Source of the DNA: Cristatella mucedo
Taxonomy: Eukaryota > Bryozoa > Phylactolaemata > Cristatellidae
Assembly (NCBI GenBank): GCA_009760855.2
Contig: WPIO01000064.1
Coordinates: 1,627,501-1,691,500, forward strand
Direction: 5' to 3'
DNA: 64,000 bases
Positions 1 to 31,674 of the stretch are shown one piece after another. The translations under genes were made by a program, and so were the position numbers. Numbering within the stretch: the stretch's first letter is position 1; each line of letters starts with the position of its first letter. Below the pieces are notes generated by a model, which was given only the letters and a program-made list of their open reading frames with translations, searched no databases and had not been told where the DNA came from.

Positions 1-584
1 CCCTGATTTGGTGTTGTAATGCAATACGAATATAATAAATATATCCTCAGTCTTAGGTATTTCCCTTCATCCTTCAAATATGCTTCTGTGATGCCACTCA
101 TTAAGAAGTGCTAGCGAATTTAAGCAACTTCCACAATTTCAACTGCCAAGCCTCCCTGTTCCTAAAAAAAAACAAATAAAAAATTGTGACCAATGATCAA
201 ACCGTGCAAATTTCAATTAACTTTCGAAGCAAACCGCTCCGCGAACTCAGCGTGAGAAGTTTCGTTCTTAGAATATTGTGCGCCCGGGAACGAACTACAC
301 AGATGCCGCCCCCCCCGGCCCTAGTATTAGGCGCCCATTTTGGCGCCCCCCCCCATCCAGCGCCAGTGGACTAATGCTCCTCCCCTTTCGATACGCCAAT
401 GAGCGCGAGTGTATAGCTTAATTATCAGATATGCTAACGTTTCTGCTAGTTCTTCTGGATCTCTCGTCAACTTTAATACCATTTATCACCTAGACTTTCT
501 GGATTGTCGACCATCTTTCGTAGGCAGCAATGACACTGTATTACGATGTCCTACTTTAGTGGTAGATTGTGGAGCATTGATTCT

Positions 585-780
585 GACGCAGCTCTAATCT
601 TTTGGAGCACGCCTTCAGTTCCCCTGCTCCCAAAGCTTGGAACTTGTTCCACAATGTCGTCATGACATCGCCCGACTTGACATCTAAAAAGAAGCTCGAT
701 ATCTACATGTTTCTTACATACTTTGCTCAGTGTGTTGACAATCATCCTCGTGTGCTTTTGTGTGCTGATATTATGCAGGT
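585..780 (+). mobile_element. LINE family A fragment (RT C-terminus)
   Basis: The frame reads AFSSPAPKAWN and then TSPDLTSKKK, which matches the end of the reverse transcriptase ORF in the better copies at 16213-16683 and 31000-31400. The following bases resemble the start of that family's 3' untranslated region. The fragment is truncated on both sides and lies in the intron upstream of exon A. Confidence 0.7.
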
Positions 781-902
781 TAAAACTAACCGATTGATAT
801 GTTTTCTTTCCAGCATTTGCAGAGTGCCTTGTACGAGATTTAGCTCAGCTGGGGCTCTAGACGATTGTTTATTTACTATTTCTTTTACTATTATTTTACC
901 AG

Positions 903-22149
<21,247 letters not shown>

Positions 22150-22559
22150 GTGCCGATGAAGCATGCCACTCTGTGATGAATTTCTCCTTCTCTTTTGTAT
22201 GTCATATATTAGGTTGACATACAAAATGTAATTCAAATAACGACTATTATTTGGAGGTTTCTGGCATGTCTGTCGGTTCTCCTTACTATGCTCTCGGACA
22301 TATTAGAGCAGAAGAGTTTTTGTATGTTTTATATCCTATGTATGGACAGGCTGTATTATGTTCTTCCAAACTGCCACATAATGTGCAGATTACTACACCT
22401 AGCGGTACATTTAGCGGCTGGGCGCTGGAGCTGCCGTCTTAGGAGTCTGCAGGCTACTAGGATTCGTCAGGTTCAACCTCCCAATCATGCCACTGTCACC
22501 ATCTGGTCCTAGTTACTCTCTAGCAAGACTGGATTGTTGCTTGCTAGAAAGTAATATAC

Positions 22560-22565
22560 AATAAA
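22560..22565 (+). terminator. Poly(A) signal AATAAA
   Basis: Canonical hexamer 411 bp after the stop codon, with no exon or transposon between. It is a plausible 3' end for the laminin-G/EGF transcript. Confidence 0.6.
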
Positions 22566-22839
22566 ACACTTTGCTGTATATCCTGACTTTAGCCAATTGT
22601 GTGTGAAATAATACTAGCAGCGGGTTTATAGAATGCTGTAATGACTTCGTATAAAATGAGGTTGGGAAAAATAGATTGCATGGTGTATGCAGAGAGAAAT
22701 TTTCAGTCCTGAAACTCCAGCAGTCAATACCTACAGAGGGCTGTGCCAGGCCAAATGTCCTTGTACCGACAATTTTTACATGTGAAAGTAGAAACTGAAA
22801 CCGATTTCCCGAGATTTACAGGTGAGGGTGTGATTTTGA

Positions 22840-23240
22840 ATACTACTACTAATAAGAATACATTTGTTATAGCGACTTTAGAGAACTCAGTCTCTTTGTA
22901 ATAATAAAAATAGTAATAATAATGCATTTGATGAAATGCCCTCAGAGAACTCAACCTCTTTCTAGGCGCTTTAAATTTGCTGCAAAGGAAACATGATCGA
23001 ATGGTTAGTAGTAGCATGCTCAATGACAACAAGTATAACATGGTTAGAGGTGACATGCACTGGGTCAGCATGCAAACTTGGTTAGTGGCAGCATGCGCAG
23101 TGGCAGTACACTTAAGAACATAAAGGACGACTCACACAGCCCCCACTAAATACAGTGATAAATAGGCCGGCATTTTCTCTTTAAATGTTGTCAAGTCAGG
23201 GGATGTCGTGACGCCAGTCGGAAGTGAGTTCCAGAATGTA
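22840..23240 (-). mobile_element. LINE family A 3' tails, two in tandem
   Basis: The first tail fragment is 22840-22898. A second, longer one starts with AATAATAAAAATAGTAATAA at 22901 and runs through TTCTAGGCGCTTTAAATTTG to GTTGTCAAGTCAGGGGATG and GAGTTCCAG near 23235. Confidence 0.75.
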
Positions 23241-23761
23241 GTACACTATTATTGGCCTTGCATAATTTAGGACATGTCATGCAATTGAAAGCACTTTATG
23301 TTTTGATTTCTGCTTGCTGCAATGCATCAGTATGTCCACTAGCTATCGCTGCGCCATAGAAGTGTGATGGTATGGTGTGCGTCTCAGTCTCAGCATGTTT
23401 GTGTCATGATAACCAGCTAAACTCGATGTTGAAAAAAACTCTTGCTAAAAGCCAGGCTAGAAAACTCACTTCTTGCAAGCCTAGCAAAAAGCATGTACCC
23501 AAAACAAAACAAAGTCTATATAATCGAACAGTCAAAGCCTTATAGAGCAAGGGGAAAGCATGTGCTGCTTGTCCGAGCTTGTCCGTGTGTATAAATTCCT
23601 TTCTGCTGCTTCGCTACTGTACGGCCTTGACGGCCTCTATACAAAGCTGCCGGTCATTCGTTATTCGAAAGTGCTGCAGGGGAACCCGAGATCAGCCGAC
23701 ACAGCTTCTCCCGAGGGCTACGTTAAATTCTGTTGGTAGCACTTTTTGCCAGCACTTTGGG

Positions 23762-23960
23762 CGAGGCTTAGGGCGGCGATAGCCTAGGAAGTAAGTGCTC
23801 GCTCTTCACCTTCGAGGTCGTGCGTTCGAATCCTGCAACAGTGAGCGTTCCTTTGTTGCCAACTGCAAGCGGTGGTGATAGCAGTTAAGCTTTTCTGTCG
23901 CTATGCAAATGAGGCTGCTAAATCAGCTAATATTAGGGTTTTGCTATAAAAAATAGCGTG
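23762..23960 (+). mobile_element. SINE-1 copy
   Basis: B box GTGCGTTCGAATCCTG, then AACTGCAAGCGGTGGTGATAG and AAATGAGGCTGCTAAATCAG match the copy at 8678. The A-box region is TAGCCTAGGAAG. Confidence 0.75.
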
Positions 23961-24259
23961 CTGGCAAGATCAGTCTCTACTGCACAGAGATACGCAACGG
24001 TTCTGATTGTGGCATCGGTAATTAGCACACTCTTGATAAGAAAATCAGAAGCCATGTTTTCAAAGTTTGAAATTCCTTTACCACAAGTGTTGATAATAAA
24101 GCGTTCTAATCGAGAGATTATGTAGCATGCTAATGGTATAAAAACTTTACGAAGGTCAAGAAAACAAGCTCATAAATTAATAAAATGCACTCGGGAGCAA
24201 GCAAGTGCATTATTGTGAATGAATTTGGACAAAGGGGTGCGTGGAAAAAGAGATCGTAT

Positions 24260-24470
24260 AACGCAAATTGCAACGTGCGAAGCTAAAAAAAAGAGGAAGA
24301 TTTGCATGGGCGTAGTAAATGCTGAAAGTAATGAGGTTTAGTTTTGCTTTAAAGCTATCAATTCGGAGCATACCGTGATGCAAGTTGGTAGCAAGTTCCA
24401 GGCTTTGGGAGCATTGCAACTGATGGCAAAGTCTGCGACAGATCTGGGGTTGGTTAGACGTACGGCTCAT
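24260..24470 (-). mobile_element. Diverged LINE fragment (RT C-terminus)
   Basis: The reverse complement reads DLCDFAISCNAPKAWN-like sequence, then LATNLHHG and KAKLNL, matching the RDRAFSSYAPKDWNSLPT block of family A with many changes. Confidence 0.5.
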
Positions 24471-25325
24471 ATTTCTAATAACAAAATACTTCTACAGCAA
24501 AATAACTAAAACTCGCTTTATGTACATTCACTTCACTGAAAAGGAAGCGAACAAACAGTCTGATGAGCGGATGGGACGCCTGAGGAATGAGGAATAATTA
24601 GAATAAGCATTTTGTCTACCTCTCTAGGAGAACTTAACATTCCAATTCACATGCTTTACGTATCGCTCCCAGAGAAGCAATAATTAATAGTTATTGAAAA
24701 CCAAGATTGCTTAGGCAAGCATGCAAAAGCTCACATTTATCATGCTGAGATAAGCATGCAAAAGCATACAAAAACGCGGCCGTTCGTTAGTAGGACCCTG
24801 TAACCTTAGTAACACCCGGTAATGTACAGGTGAGCAAAGCACTCTGGAAGAAAAGATAGATCCACTGTGGTGCTAGCATGTCGCTCTTGTCCTTAGAAAC
24901 GATATGCAGTTTCATGACTCAGAACCACACAAAGGAAGAATTTACTCGGACAGGGCAGAGTCTATGGGGAGCAGGTAGGTTTACAGCGTCTTCTCAAATG
25001 TCGGCAAACTACGAAATGACGAGATATCAGTATAGCATCATGGCGGCTGTCGCAGCCATGCCGAGTCTTCTAGTTGTCCTTGGGTATATGGTAACTGATG
25101 GCACCGTCTTGCTGGGATTTGAAGTTATTCGGGCAGCATGTAATCGAAATGAGGTACGAGACCGGTGGTGCAACAAGATTTATGATGCAAAACTAACTCA
25201 GATAAGTAGGCCGGAGAGAGAAAGTGGAAAGACCTAACGGGTGACTGAAAATGCTTATCCTGGTGTGCTTCCTCACAGCAGATGCCAATGCAAAGTGGTG
25301 AACAGTTGGGTAATTTGGTGGTGGT
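24471..25325. other. Intergenic: no feature recognised
   Basis: A plus-strand frame of 119 codons (24878-25237) is open but has no motif I recognise and ends just before repeat R. It is left uncalled. Confidence 0.4.
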
Positions 25326-25628
25326 CGTTCGGTTCGCACGGCAGAGAGCCAGCCGATGAACGATGCCAACGGTTTAGTGCACAACGCACGGAGCCGAAGG
25401 ACACAAGGCTTCTGGCCTTCGCCCTCTTCTCACACTCGTGTCTTCTCTCGACTCGACTGCCCCTGTCCCCGAGTCGACCCCGATGATGAATCCATCATCT
25501 GTTCACCAGCGGGATGTCGGCCTGTGTTCACGCCTCATTAGGGACGGACCGCAGCTGTGCCCAGGCCCTTCTCGATGTGGCTTCCAACAGCTGTTTAGGA
25601 AAGGAGCGGTACCTGCCTGCATTTAATA
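25326..25628 (+). repeat. Repeat R, full-length copy
   Basis: Co-linear with 35090-35366 over about 290 bp, including AGAGAGCCAGCC near the left end, GTTCACCAGCGGG in the middle and CAGCTGTTTAGGAAAGGAGC near the right end. It has no coding capacity on either strand and no inverted termini that I can see. The class is unknown. Confidence 0.75.
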
Positions 25629-25639
25629 AAACCACAGTG

Positions 25640-26060
25640 GTTTCGACGTTTAAGACAGATAAGTCTAGCTGCCAAGTTTTGCAACCGTTTTTTAAGCATG
25701 TACCGGTAAGTTGTTAGACCCAAAAGTAGTGAGTTATAGAAGTCTAGTCGTTGTCACGAATGCATTTGACCAGCTCGGCTGCAGCGTACTTATCCAGCGA
25801 TCTCAAAACTTTTAAATGCTGCATAGATGGAAAGTAAGCAGACTTGACTATTGAGTGGATTTGCTAATCTGGTGACAAGCCATTGTGCAAAGGACATCCA
25901 GATTCTGGACAGAGGCTACCGGAGACACGCTGGTAGAACCAATTTGGAGAGCTGTGCTTTCCAGTTTCTGAGTCATACTTGGTTTGTCCGTTACTGAGTC
26001 CGTTGTACCGTGACAGTACAATCTTGCGGAGGAAGTCGCCCAGATGAGAACGGCGGACCT
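25640..26060 (-). mobile_element. Diverged LINE family A fragment
   Basis: The reverse complement reads KPSMTQKLESTALQIGSTSVSPVASVQNLDV and then SIVKSAYFPSMQHLK-like sequence, paralleling GKPSVIQKLENL...SPVESARNLGV of the plus-strand copy at 48089. Stops and frameshifts are present. Confidence 0.65.
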
Positions 26061-26464
26061 ACTCACGCACTTACAGATTCTCCCGGACTTGGGCGGCCAT
26101 CACGGCCACTAAATCCATCGTGGCTTCCTTCGTTGGTATTATTAAACTACCTGCCGTGTAGTGATTCGATCTTTGGGTTTGCGACTGCTCACACAAAGAA
26201 TCATACATAGCATCCACAATTAGCAAGTTAATTTCATATATTATCCTTAGTTGGAGCAAGAAACAGCGGGACGTAAAAGTGCGTGACAGGACGCTGAAGC
26301 GCATTACTTGAGGCGGGGGTTGAACAGGTCAGAGAGAAGTGATGTCGCGTCGCATTTACGACGTTAAGGATGGATAAGCATAGCTTCCGAATTTTACACC
26401 CCATGAAAGTCTTCTATTGCACAAGAAAGAAGACCTTGAAGGAGAGAATTATGTACAAGTCTTG

Positions 26465-26600
26465 ACGGAATATGTAATATAAACTATAATTAATTTGCTT
26501 AGCCCCCCTAAGAGAACGTTATCTATATCAAGGTGCTTTTCATATGCCACAGGGCGAGAACCTCGGTCGTTAAAGGCGAGCACCTTACCAGAGGGCAAAC
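26465..26600 (-). mobile_element. SINE-2 copy, degenerate
   Basis: TAATTTGCTTAGCCCCCC, AAGGTGCTTTTCATATGCC and GCGAGCACCTTACCAGAGG align with the SINE-2 copy at 43005 in the same orientation. The B box is damaged. Confidence 0.55.
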
Positions 26601-26884
26601 CCAGGAATGTCACTTCGCGTCTAATTTGAATTTGGTACCCTTTCTCGAGAGTATCCAAATTTCGCAATGCCATTTAACTGAAAGTAGGCCGAGCTTTCTT
26701 CGGAGCTGGCAGGCATCCAATAAAAAGCCATTTTAGTATAGATATCCGGCAATCAACGAAGAAGCTGCGGCAAATGCTGGTGTGAGGATATGTTCGCTCA
26801 GCCAATCTTGAGTGCTTTCTCGTTTCTGATTGAGCAACCATCGATCGTCCAGTAGCTATTCGATTGGAGAGATGCTGGTACTTA

Positions 26885-26973
<89 letters not shown>
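26885..26973 (+). repeat. (GA)n microsatellite
   Basis: About 86 bp of pure GA. Confidence 0.97.
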
Positions 26974-26976
<3 letters not shown>

Positions 26977-27200
26977 TTTCGGAACACATCTTGCGTGCTT
27001 CCCAGTTTGTGATGGGTCTGATCATAGAGTTTCCCGTTCATATTAGTCTGCTGCCGTCCAAGAGCAATCATCGGCAATGCAAAGTATTTTGAGAAGTTTG
27101 AGGCCTGGGAAAGCAGGAAGAGCTAAAAGTACATACACATCGGACAATGCAGAGCGACTGAAAGCGTTTGGCTGAGAGAAGAACGGAAACCGATTCCACA

Positions 27201-28740
27201 TACTCTGGTTTTCTGGTCTAGGGTTAACGTATAGTTGCAGCAGATACGCCCAAAGTGTTCTGTAACTGTCGTTGTGGCTGCTTATCGAGCAAGCGTGTCT
27301 ACCGCTGCACCACAGCTCTCAACGCAGGGATTAAAACGGTGGCTTTACATTACCTTGTATGTGATCGAGCCGAATTCTGAAGTTTTTCTTGAATGTACGC
27401 ATATGTTTTTGGTTGGCTTCCTAGTATGCTTCAAACCATGCGTATGCGAGTATCGGTGAACAAAGAGCGAATCTGCCTGCCGCTCGCCTACTTTTTTGTG
27501 TGGAGGTTCAAGTAGGTGGGATAGTTTCACAATTCCCTGGATTATTATTACAGTTGAAGATGCTGATCAACGATGAAGTGAAGTTGGATAGTGAACAGCT
27601 TATGATAACCAGGCTTGTTAGCAGCTTGGTATTTAAGTAAGATTGATTTACGACAGCAATCTCCTTAAGATACTGCTAGACTTTCTCACAGCGAGGCAAG
27701 TGTTTTATTTTTACTCTCTCGACCTGTTTGGTTTGGTATTACGCCCGCATGTAAGAGAAAGGCAGAGCAATAGAGTGGTAGTCAAGAGGATGGACACCGC
27801 ACGATATAGAAGAAACGGTAAACAGCGGAGGTAGGCCCGTGAGCGTGGATTGTTATGGCACCCGTGAGAATAATTTCGTGTGCCCGTCGCTTTGGCTTTC
27901 AACGTCTACATTGAGCAGCATTGCAATAAAAAAAACTCGAATTCTGAGCTTGGCATTGCATTATATAAGCTAAGTCTCAGTCAAACTTCGCGATTGCAAT
28001 AAGACGTCTTTGTACATCGACCTGAGAGAATTCATTCTCTATCGAGGCTCGATACAACGCGTTTTAAGAGAAGCAATAACCAAGAGTTAAAAGACGAGCG
28101 GCGGAGGTCTAATCATTATAATTATAATTTTACATGTAAAAGAAAGCGATCAAAGCGATCGGAAGGATCGGAACATTGTAGCCAAAGGATCAGTTGACGG
28201 GTCAGCTGCGAACTGCATTGCACCACATACAAGTCCCCAATGACACGATGGCGACACCGATGTCAGGCCGCAAAACATAATTACTGCTATGCTGTCATAC
28301 CGACTTTGCTCAGATGGCTATAATGCAATCCCTTGCGAACTAGTATGTCAGATTGATTAGTGTTACCAGCCTGTTGCCTCTTGCCAGGCAATTTGCAAGG
28401 GTCAAGAGGTCGATTCGAAGCTTACGGAAACCTTTGAGATCCCATGCTCGACTGTGCTGTTCAGGCTGTGCTCAGAGATTTCATAAGTTTTTCCAGAATA
28501 AAATCTATTTAAAACTGTGTTCTCACGACCTGAAACGTCGCAGATAGACATGGGAAATTGGGTGGTGAAACCTTTCGGTGCACGGGGACAAAGCTGCAAT
28601 TGGCGCCCCTCCTCTTGTCAAAAATTGCTGCAAAATAGGTGGACCACAAAGGAAATGCAAAAAACAAGCTAAAAGGCATATCGAGTCAAGAATTTTTTGT
28701 TAACTGGAATAAAGGTATAAGGTAGCCATCATAGCTTTAA
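27201..28740. other. Intergenic: no feature recognised
   Basis: Short open frames on both strands, none with a recognisable domain. Confidence 0.4.
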
Positions 28741-28754
28741 CTTGAAGGAATTTT

Positions 28755-29410
28755 CTGGATTTGAACGTAGCAAACTGTTCTATTACTGCTGGAAAATCAA
28801 TACTTTCCCATGTTTCTTCCTCTATACTTAACAAGGCCAAATCAGAGAGTCATTCTTGCCCCATTTTTTCTCTCAGTGGCGGTAGGATTATCTTGAGCTT
28901 GGTAAAGGAATGCTCACAACAAGCAATTGATACTGCTATGGTGAGAAGAACTTGCTTGCCAACTCAAATATTAAGAAACACTTCTTCTTTATAATTGACA
29001 ATAAAAACATGAGTTCCGATGGGGCCTTTAGTGCCATGTCGTGACGTGTGGCAAGAAGCATTTTACAGTTACATATTTCGTTGTACAGCCCTGTTAAATC
29101 AACTTCTGAACAATTGAAGCCTCCAAGATCTAAACATGGCTGGCGGATTTTGGTCTGTTCAAGTGGCTGCTCAACTACCAACAAAAAACCAAATTTGGCA
29201 TTAATTAAGTCTTCTTAAAGTCTTGACAAATCAATCTCGAGAGAGTGGAGGTCAAAGAGGCGTCTTTGAAGTTAATCTATGGTTCCTGCAGTCGTTTCTG
29301 AAAGCAGTCAATCTTTCGCAAGATGCTGTATCAAAATGACAACAGAGCCAAAAAGTTGACGTTCAAAGAACAATGTAGGAGTCTGCCAGCTTCACTTTCT
29401 GTTTCAAGTG
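28755..29410 (-). pseudogene. hAT-superfamily transposase remnant
   Basis: On the minus strand the frame near 28970-28850 reads LLTIAVSIACCEHSFTKLKI, then PLREKMGQE and LSDLALLSIEEE. This is the C-terminal dimerisation block of hAT transposases (usual form LTLPVSVASAERSFSKLK). The residues just upstream (29184-28940) and an FFERQLFGSV-type block near 29360 belong to the same protein. Stops (after MGQE and elsewhere) and frameshifts show it is dead. Terminal inverted repeats were not found. Confidence 0.75.
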
Positions 29411-29414
29411 GAAT

Positions 29415-30020
29415 TTAATGTAATGTATCTCCGTCTGTAACTCCACAAAGTCATAAAGACTATGTGGGTGTTGCGCAGGAGAGTTTTGTATAGCACACTC
29501 ACAGCCTAAGCGGCTTTCGGTACGCATTCGGTAGCCAACAGACTTCGTGTCACAAACAAAGAGAAAGTGGGAAGCATAGCATAGTCAGGATAGCAGTTGA
29601 GGTAGTGATTAGCATGAAAATAGCAGCTCAGGACCGCTGAAAGCGATGAGCCATAGTCGGCGGCAGAAAAGTAGTTGTCATTGTGTAAGAATTGTGGAAG
29701 CGAGTTCCACAGTCTAGAACCTGCATAACTAAAGCTTCTGTCGCCAACTGTCTTTAAGCGGAGGAATGGAACAGCTAATTCATTGTCCACGCAGGACCTG
29801 AGGGCGAGAACAGGCTGAAACTAGCGAGCAGTTCAGCTAGGTACGAAGGAGCCAAGCCGTGTCGGGCCTTGTTGGTCAGCATAATAACTTGGCTCTGTAC
29901 CCGTTGCTCAACCGGCACCCATCTAAGCTATTTTAGCAAAGAAGACACGTACTCAAACCTCTGGGACTTGAAGACTAGCCTAGCAGCCACATTCATAGTC
30001 AGCTGTAGTGGTCTAAGTGC
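29415..30020 (-). mobile_element. LINE family B 3' half
   Basis: The minus-strand frame includes LQLTMNVAARLVFKSQRFE, then RHGLAPSYLAELL and VGDRSFSYAGSRLWNSLP with HNDNY, the C-terminal ORF2 region. The 3' end is at 29415 (ACATTACATT on the minus strand). This is the least damaged copy of this part of family B. Confidence 0.8.
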
Positions 30021-30369
30021 TCCACTTGTGTCCTCAGACAGTACTCCAAAAGATCTACAAAGATTTGGGGCTGCTCTGCAATGGTTCAGGTCCTATCTCA
30101 GTGGGAGACACATAAATATTAGTGTGAATGGACGAAGATCATCTATGCTACCTCGGAAATATGGGGCACCTAAGAACTCCGTGCTCGATCCGGTTATTTT
30201 CACGGTTTATCCTCTCCCTCTTGCCGATGTGATTGTCAAGCACAATCTAGGCTTTCACTTCTATGCGGTTTACACTCAGTTGTACCTTTGCTTTGATCCC
30301 TCCCAACCCTCAAGCAAGTCGAATTCTCTCAACTCCCTTGCTGCATGTATTGATGACGTATGTAACATA

Positions 30370-30515
30370 TAGTTCATTTGTATAGCAACCCCAGAGAACT
30401 TAATCTCTATTCAGGCGCTTAACATAGGCCTCGGGGCTCGAGCCCACGATCTCGGCAAGGCATTGGTCGGGGAGAGCACCTTAACCGCTTAACCAAACCA
30501 GCTCGGCATCCGCAC
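30370..30515 (-). mobile_element. SINE-2 copy nested in LINE A
   Basis: The reverse complement has an A-box-like TGGTTAAGCGG and a B-box-like GTGGGCTCGAGCCCC, then GAATAGAGATTAAGTTCTC and a GCTATACAAATGAA tail. It interrupts the RT frame of the host LINE after ACIDDV. Confidence 0.8.
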
Positions 30516-31185
30516 ATGGCAGCACATTTTCTTAAATAGATTGATGATAAAAACTAACTTACTAGTTATGGGAAAACCAAGTGTGAATCAGTAATTGGAA
30601 AGGCTAACGCTCAAAATAAAAATCGGCTCTGCCAGCATATCTCCTGTTGAATCAGCTCGAAATCTAGGTGTCATGTTCCAAAGTAACATCTCTATTGACG
30701 ACCACATCAGCTCCACAGTCAAGTCTGCCTACTTTCAGCAACACAGCGTTGCTAACATCCGGTCTTGTTTAGATAAGAATACCACATCTAAGTTGGTCCA
30801 TGCATTTATGACATCCCGTTTTGACTTCTGTAACTCACTGATTGCTGGCCTACCGACATGTGCAATCAGGCGCTTACAGATGGTGCAATACTCTGCAGCT
30901 AGGCCTGTCTATCGTGAGCGTTACAGTTGCCACTTCACACCACTTCTCGCCGATCTGCACTGGCTCCCAGTCAAGCAACGGATCGACTTCAAGGTTTTGT
31001 CGCTCACTTTTAGGTCCCTTCATTCTTTGGCTCCAGCCTACCTATCCGATCTACTCCTCCACCGGGCCAAGCATCGTATCAATCGCTTTTCGGAATCTAA
31101 CTGTTTACCTATACCTCATACAAACCTCAAATCCTTTGGGGATCGTGCATTTAGTTCTTATGCTCCGACAGCCGGGAACTCACTT

Positions 31186-31318
31186 TTTGGTCCAGCGGTT
31201 AAGGTGCTCGCCCCGACCAAGGTCTGGCTGAGGTCGTGGGCTCGAGCCCGGAGGCATATGTGAAGCGCCTGAATAGAGATTAAGTTATCTTGGGGCGCTA
31301 TACAAATGAATTATATAT
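31186..31318 (+). mobile_element. SINE-2 copy nested in LINE A
   Basis: A box TTGGTCCAGCGG, B box GTGGGCTCGAGCCC, then GAAGCGCCTGAATAGAG, GGGGCGCTATACAAATG and a short AT tail. ACTC occurs on both sides of the insert, as a probable target duplication. Of the copies here it best shows the whole element, about 130 bp. Confidence 0.85.
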
Positions 31319-31674
31319 ACTCCCGACTTACATCACGATATCCCCTGACTTGACCACATTTAATAGGAAATTCAAAACGCCATTATTTATCGCAGCATTT
31401 AGTGGATCCCTGCGATTCAGCCTTTATGGGCTTACGCGTGCTGACACTGTCGCATGCGGCCACTAACCACACTTGCATGCTGACCCTGTGCATGTCACCC
31501 CTAACCATATTATTCATGATGTTTATCTTGCATGCTGCCACTCACCATTCAATCGTGTTTCCTTTGCAGCAAATGTAAAGTCCCTAGAAAGAGATTGGGC
31601 TCTCTGAGGACGCTTTATCAAGTGTTTTATTGTAATATTATTATTATTATTGTCATTATTCTTAAGCAGGGAGC

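Larger units (their letters stand above)
26240..27200 (-). mobile_element. Diverged LINE family A copy with nested SINE-2 and (GA)n
   Basis: DNA-level blocks in reverse order match the RT C-terminal region (26250-26440) and the KIGSASISPVESARNLG region (26640-26850). They are separated by a SINE-2 remnant and, farther out, by the GA repeat. It is heavily decayed. Confidence 0.55.
30055..31660 (+). mobile_element. LINE family A, RT region and 3' end, split by two SINE-2 insertions
   Basis: It starts with GAALQWFRSYLSGR and KYGAPKNSVLDPVIFTVY (RT motifs). The usual FADDTQLY catalytic box is changed to FYAVYTQLY, so the polymerase site is lost. A SINE-2 interrupts it at 30370-30515. RT continues as IGSASISPVESARNLGV through LHWLPVKQRIDFKVLS to 31184. 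A second SINE-2 follows, and the LINE resumes at 31319 with CCCGACTTACATCACG and runs to its ATT tail near 31655. Confidence 0.85.

Noticed and set aside
24878-25237. A 119-codon hypothetical gene
   Set aside because: No motif, no splice or promoter context, and it lies between repeat fragments. Left uncalled.
29869-30372. A 167-codon single protein
   Set aside because: Its first third is antisense LINE B and the rest is LINE A RT; it is a chance fusion frame.
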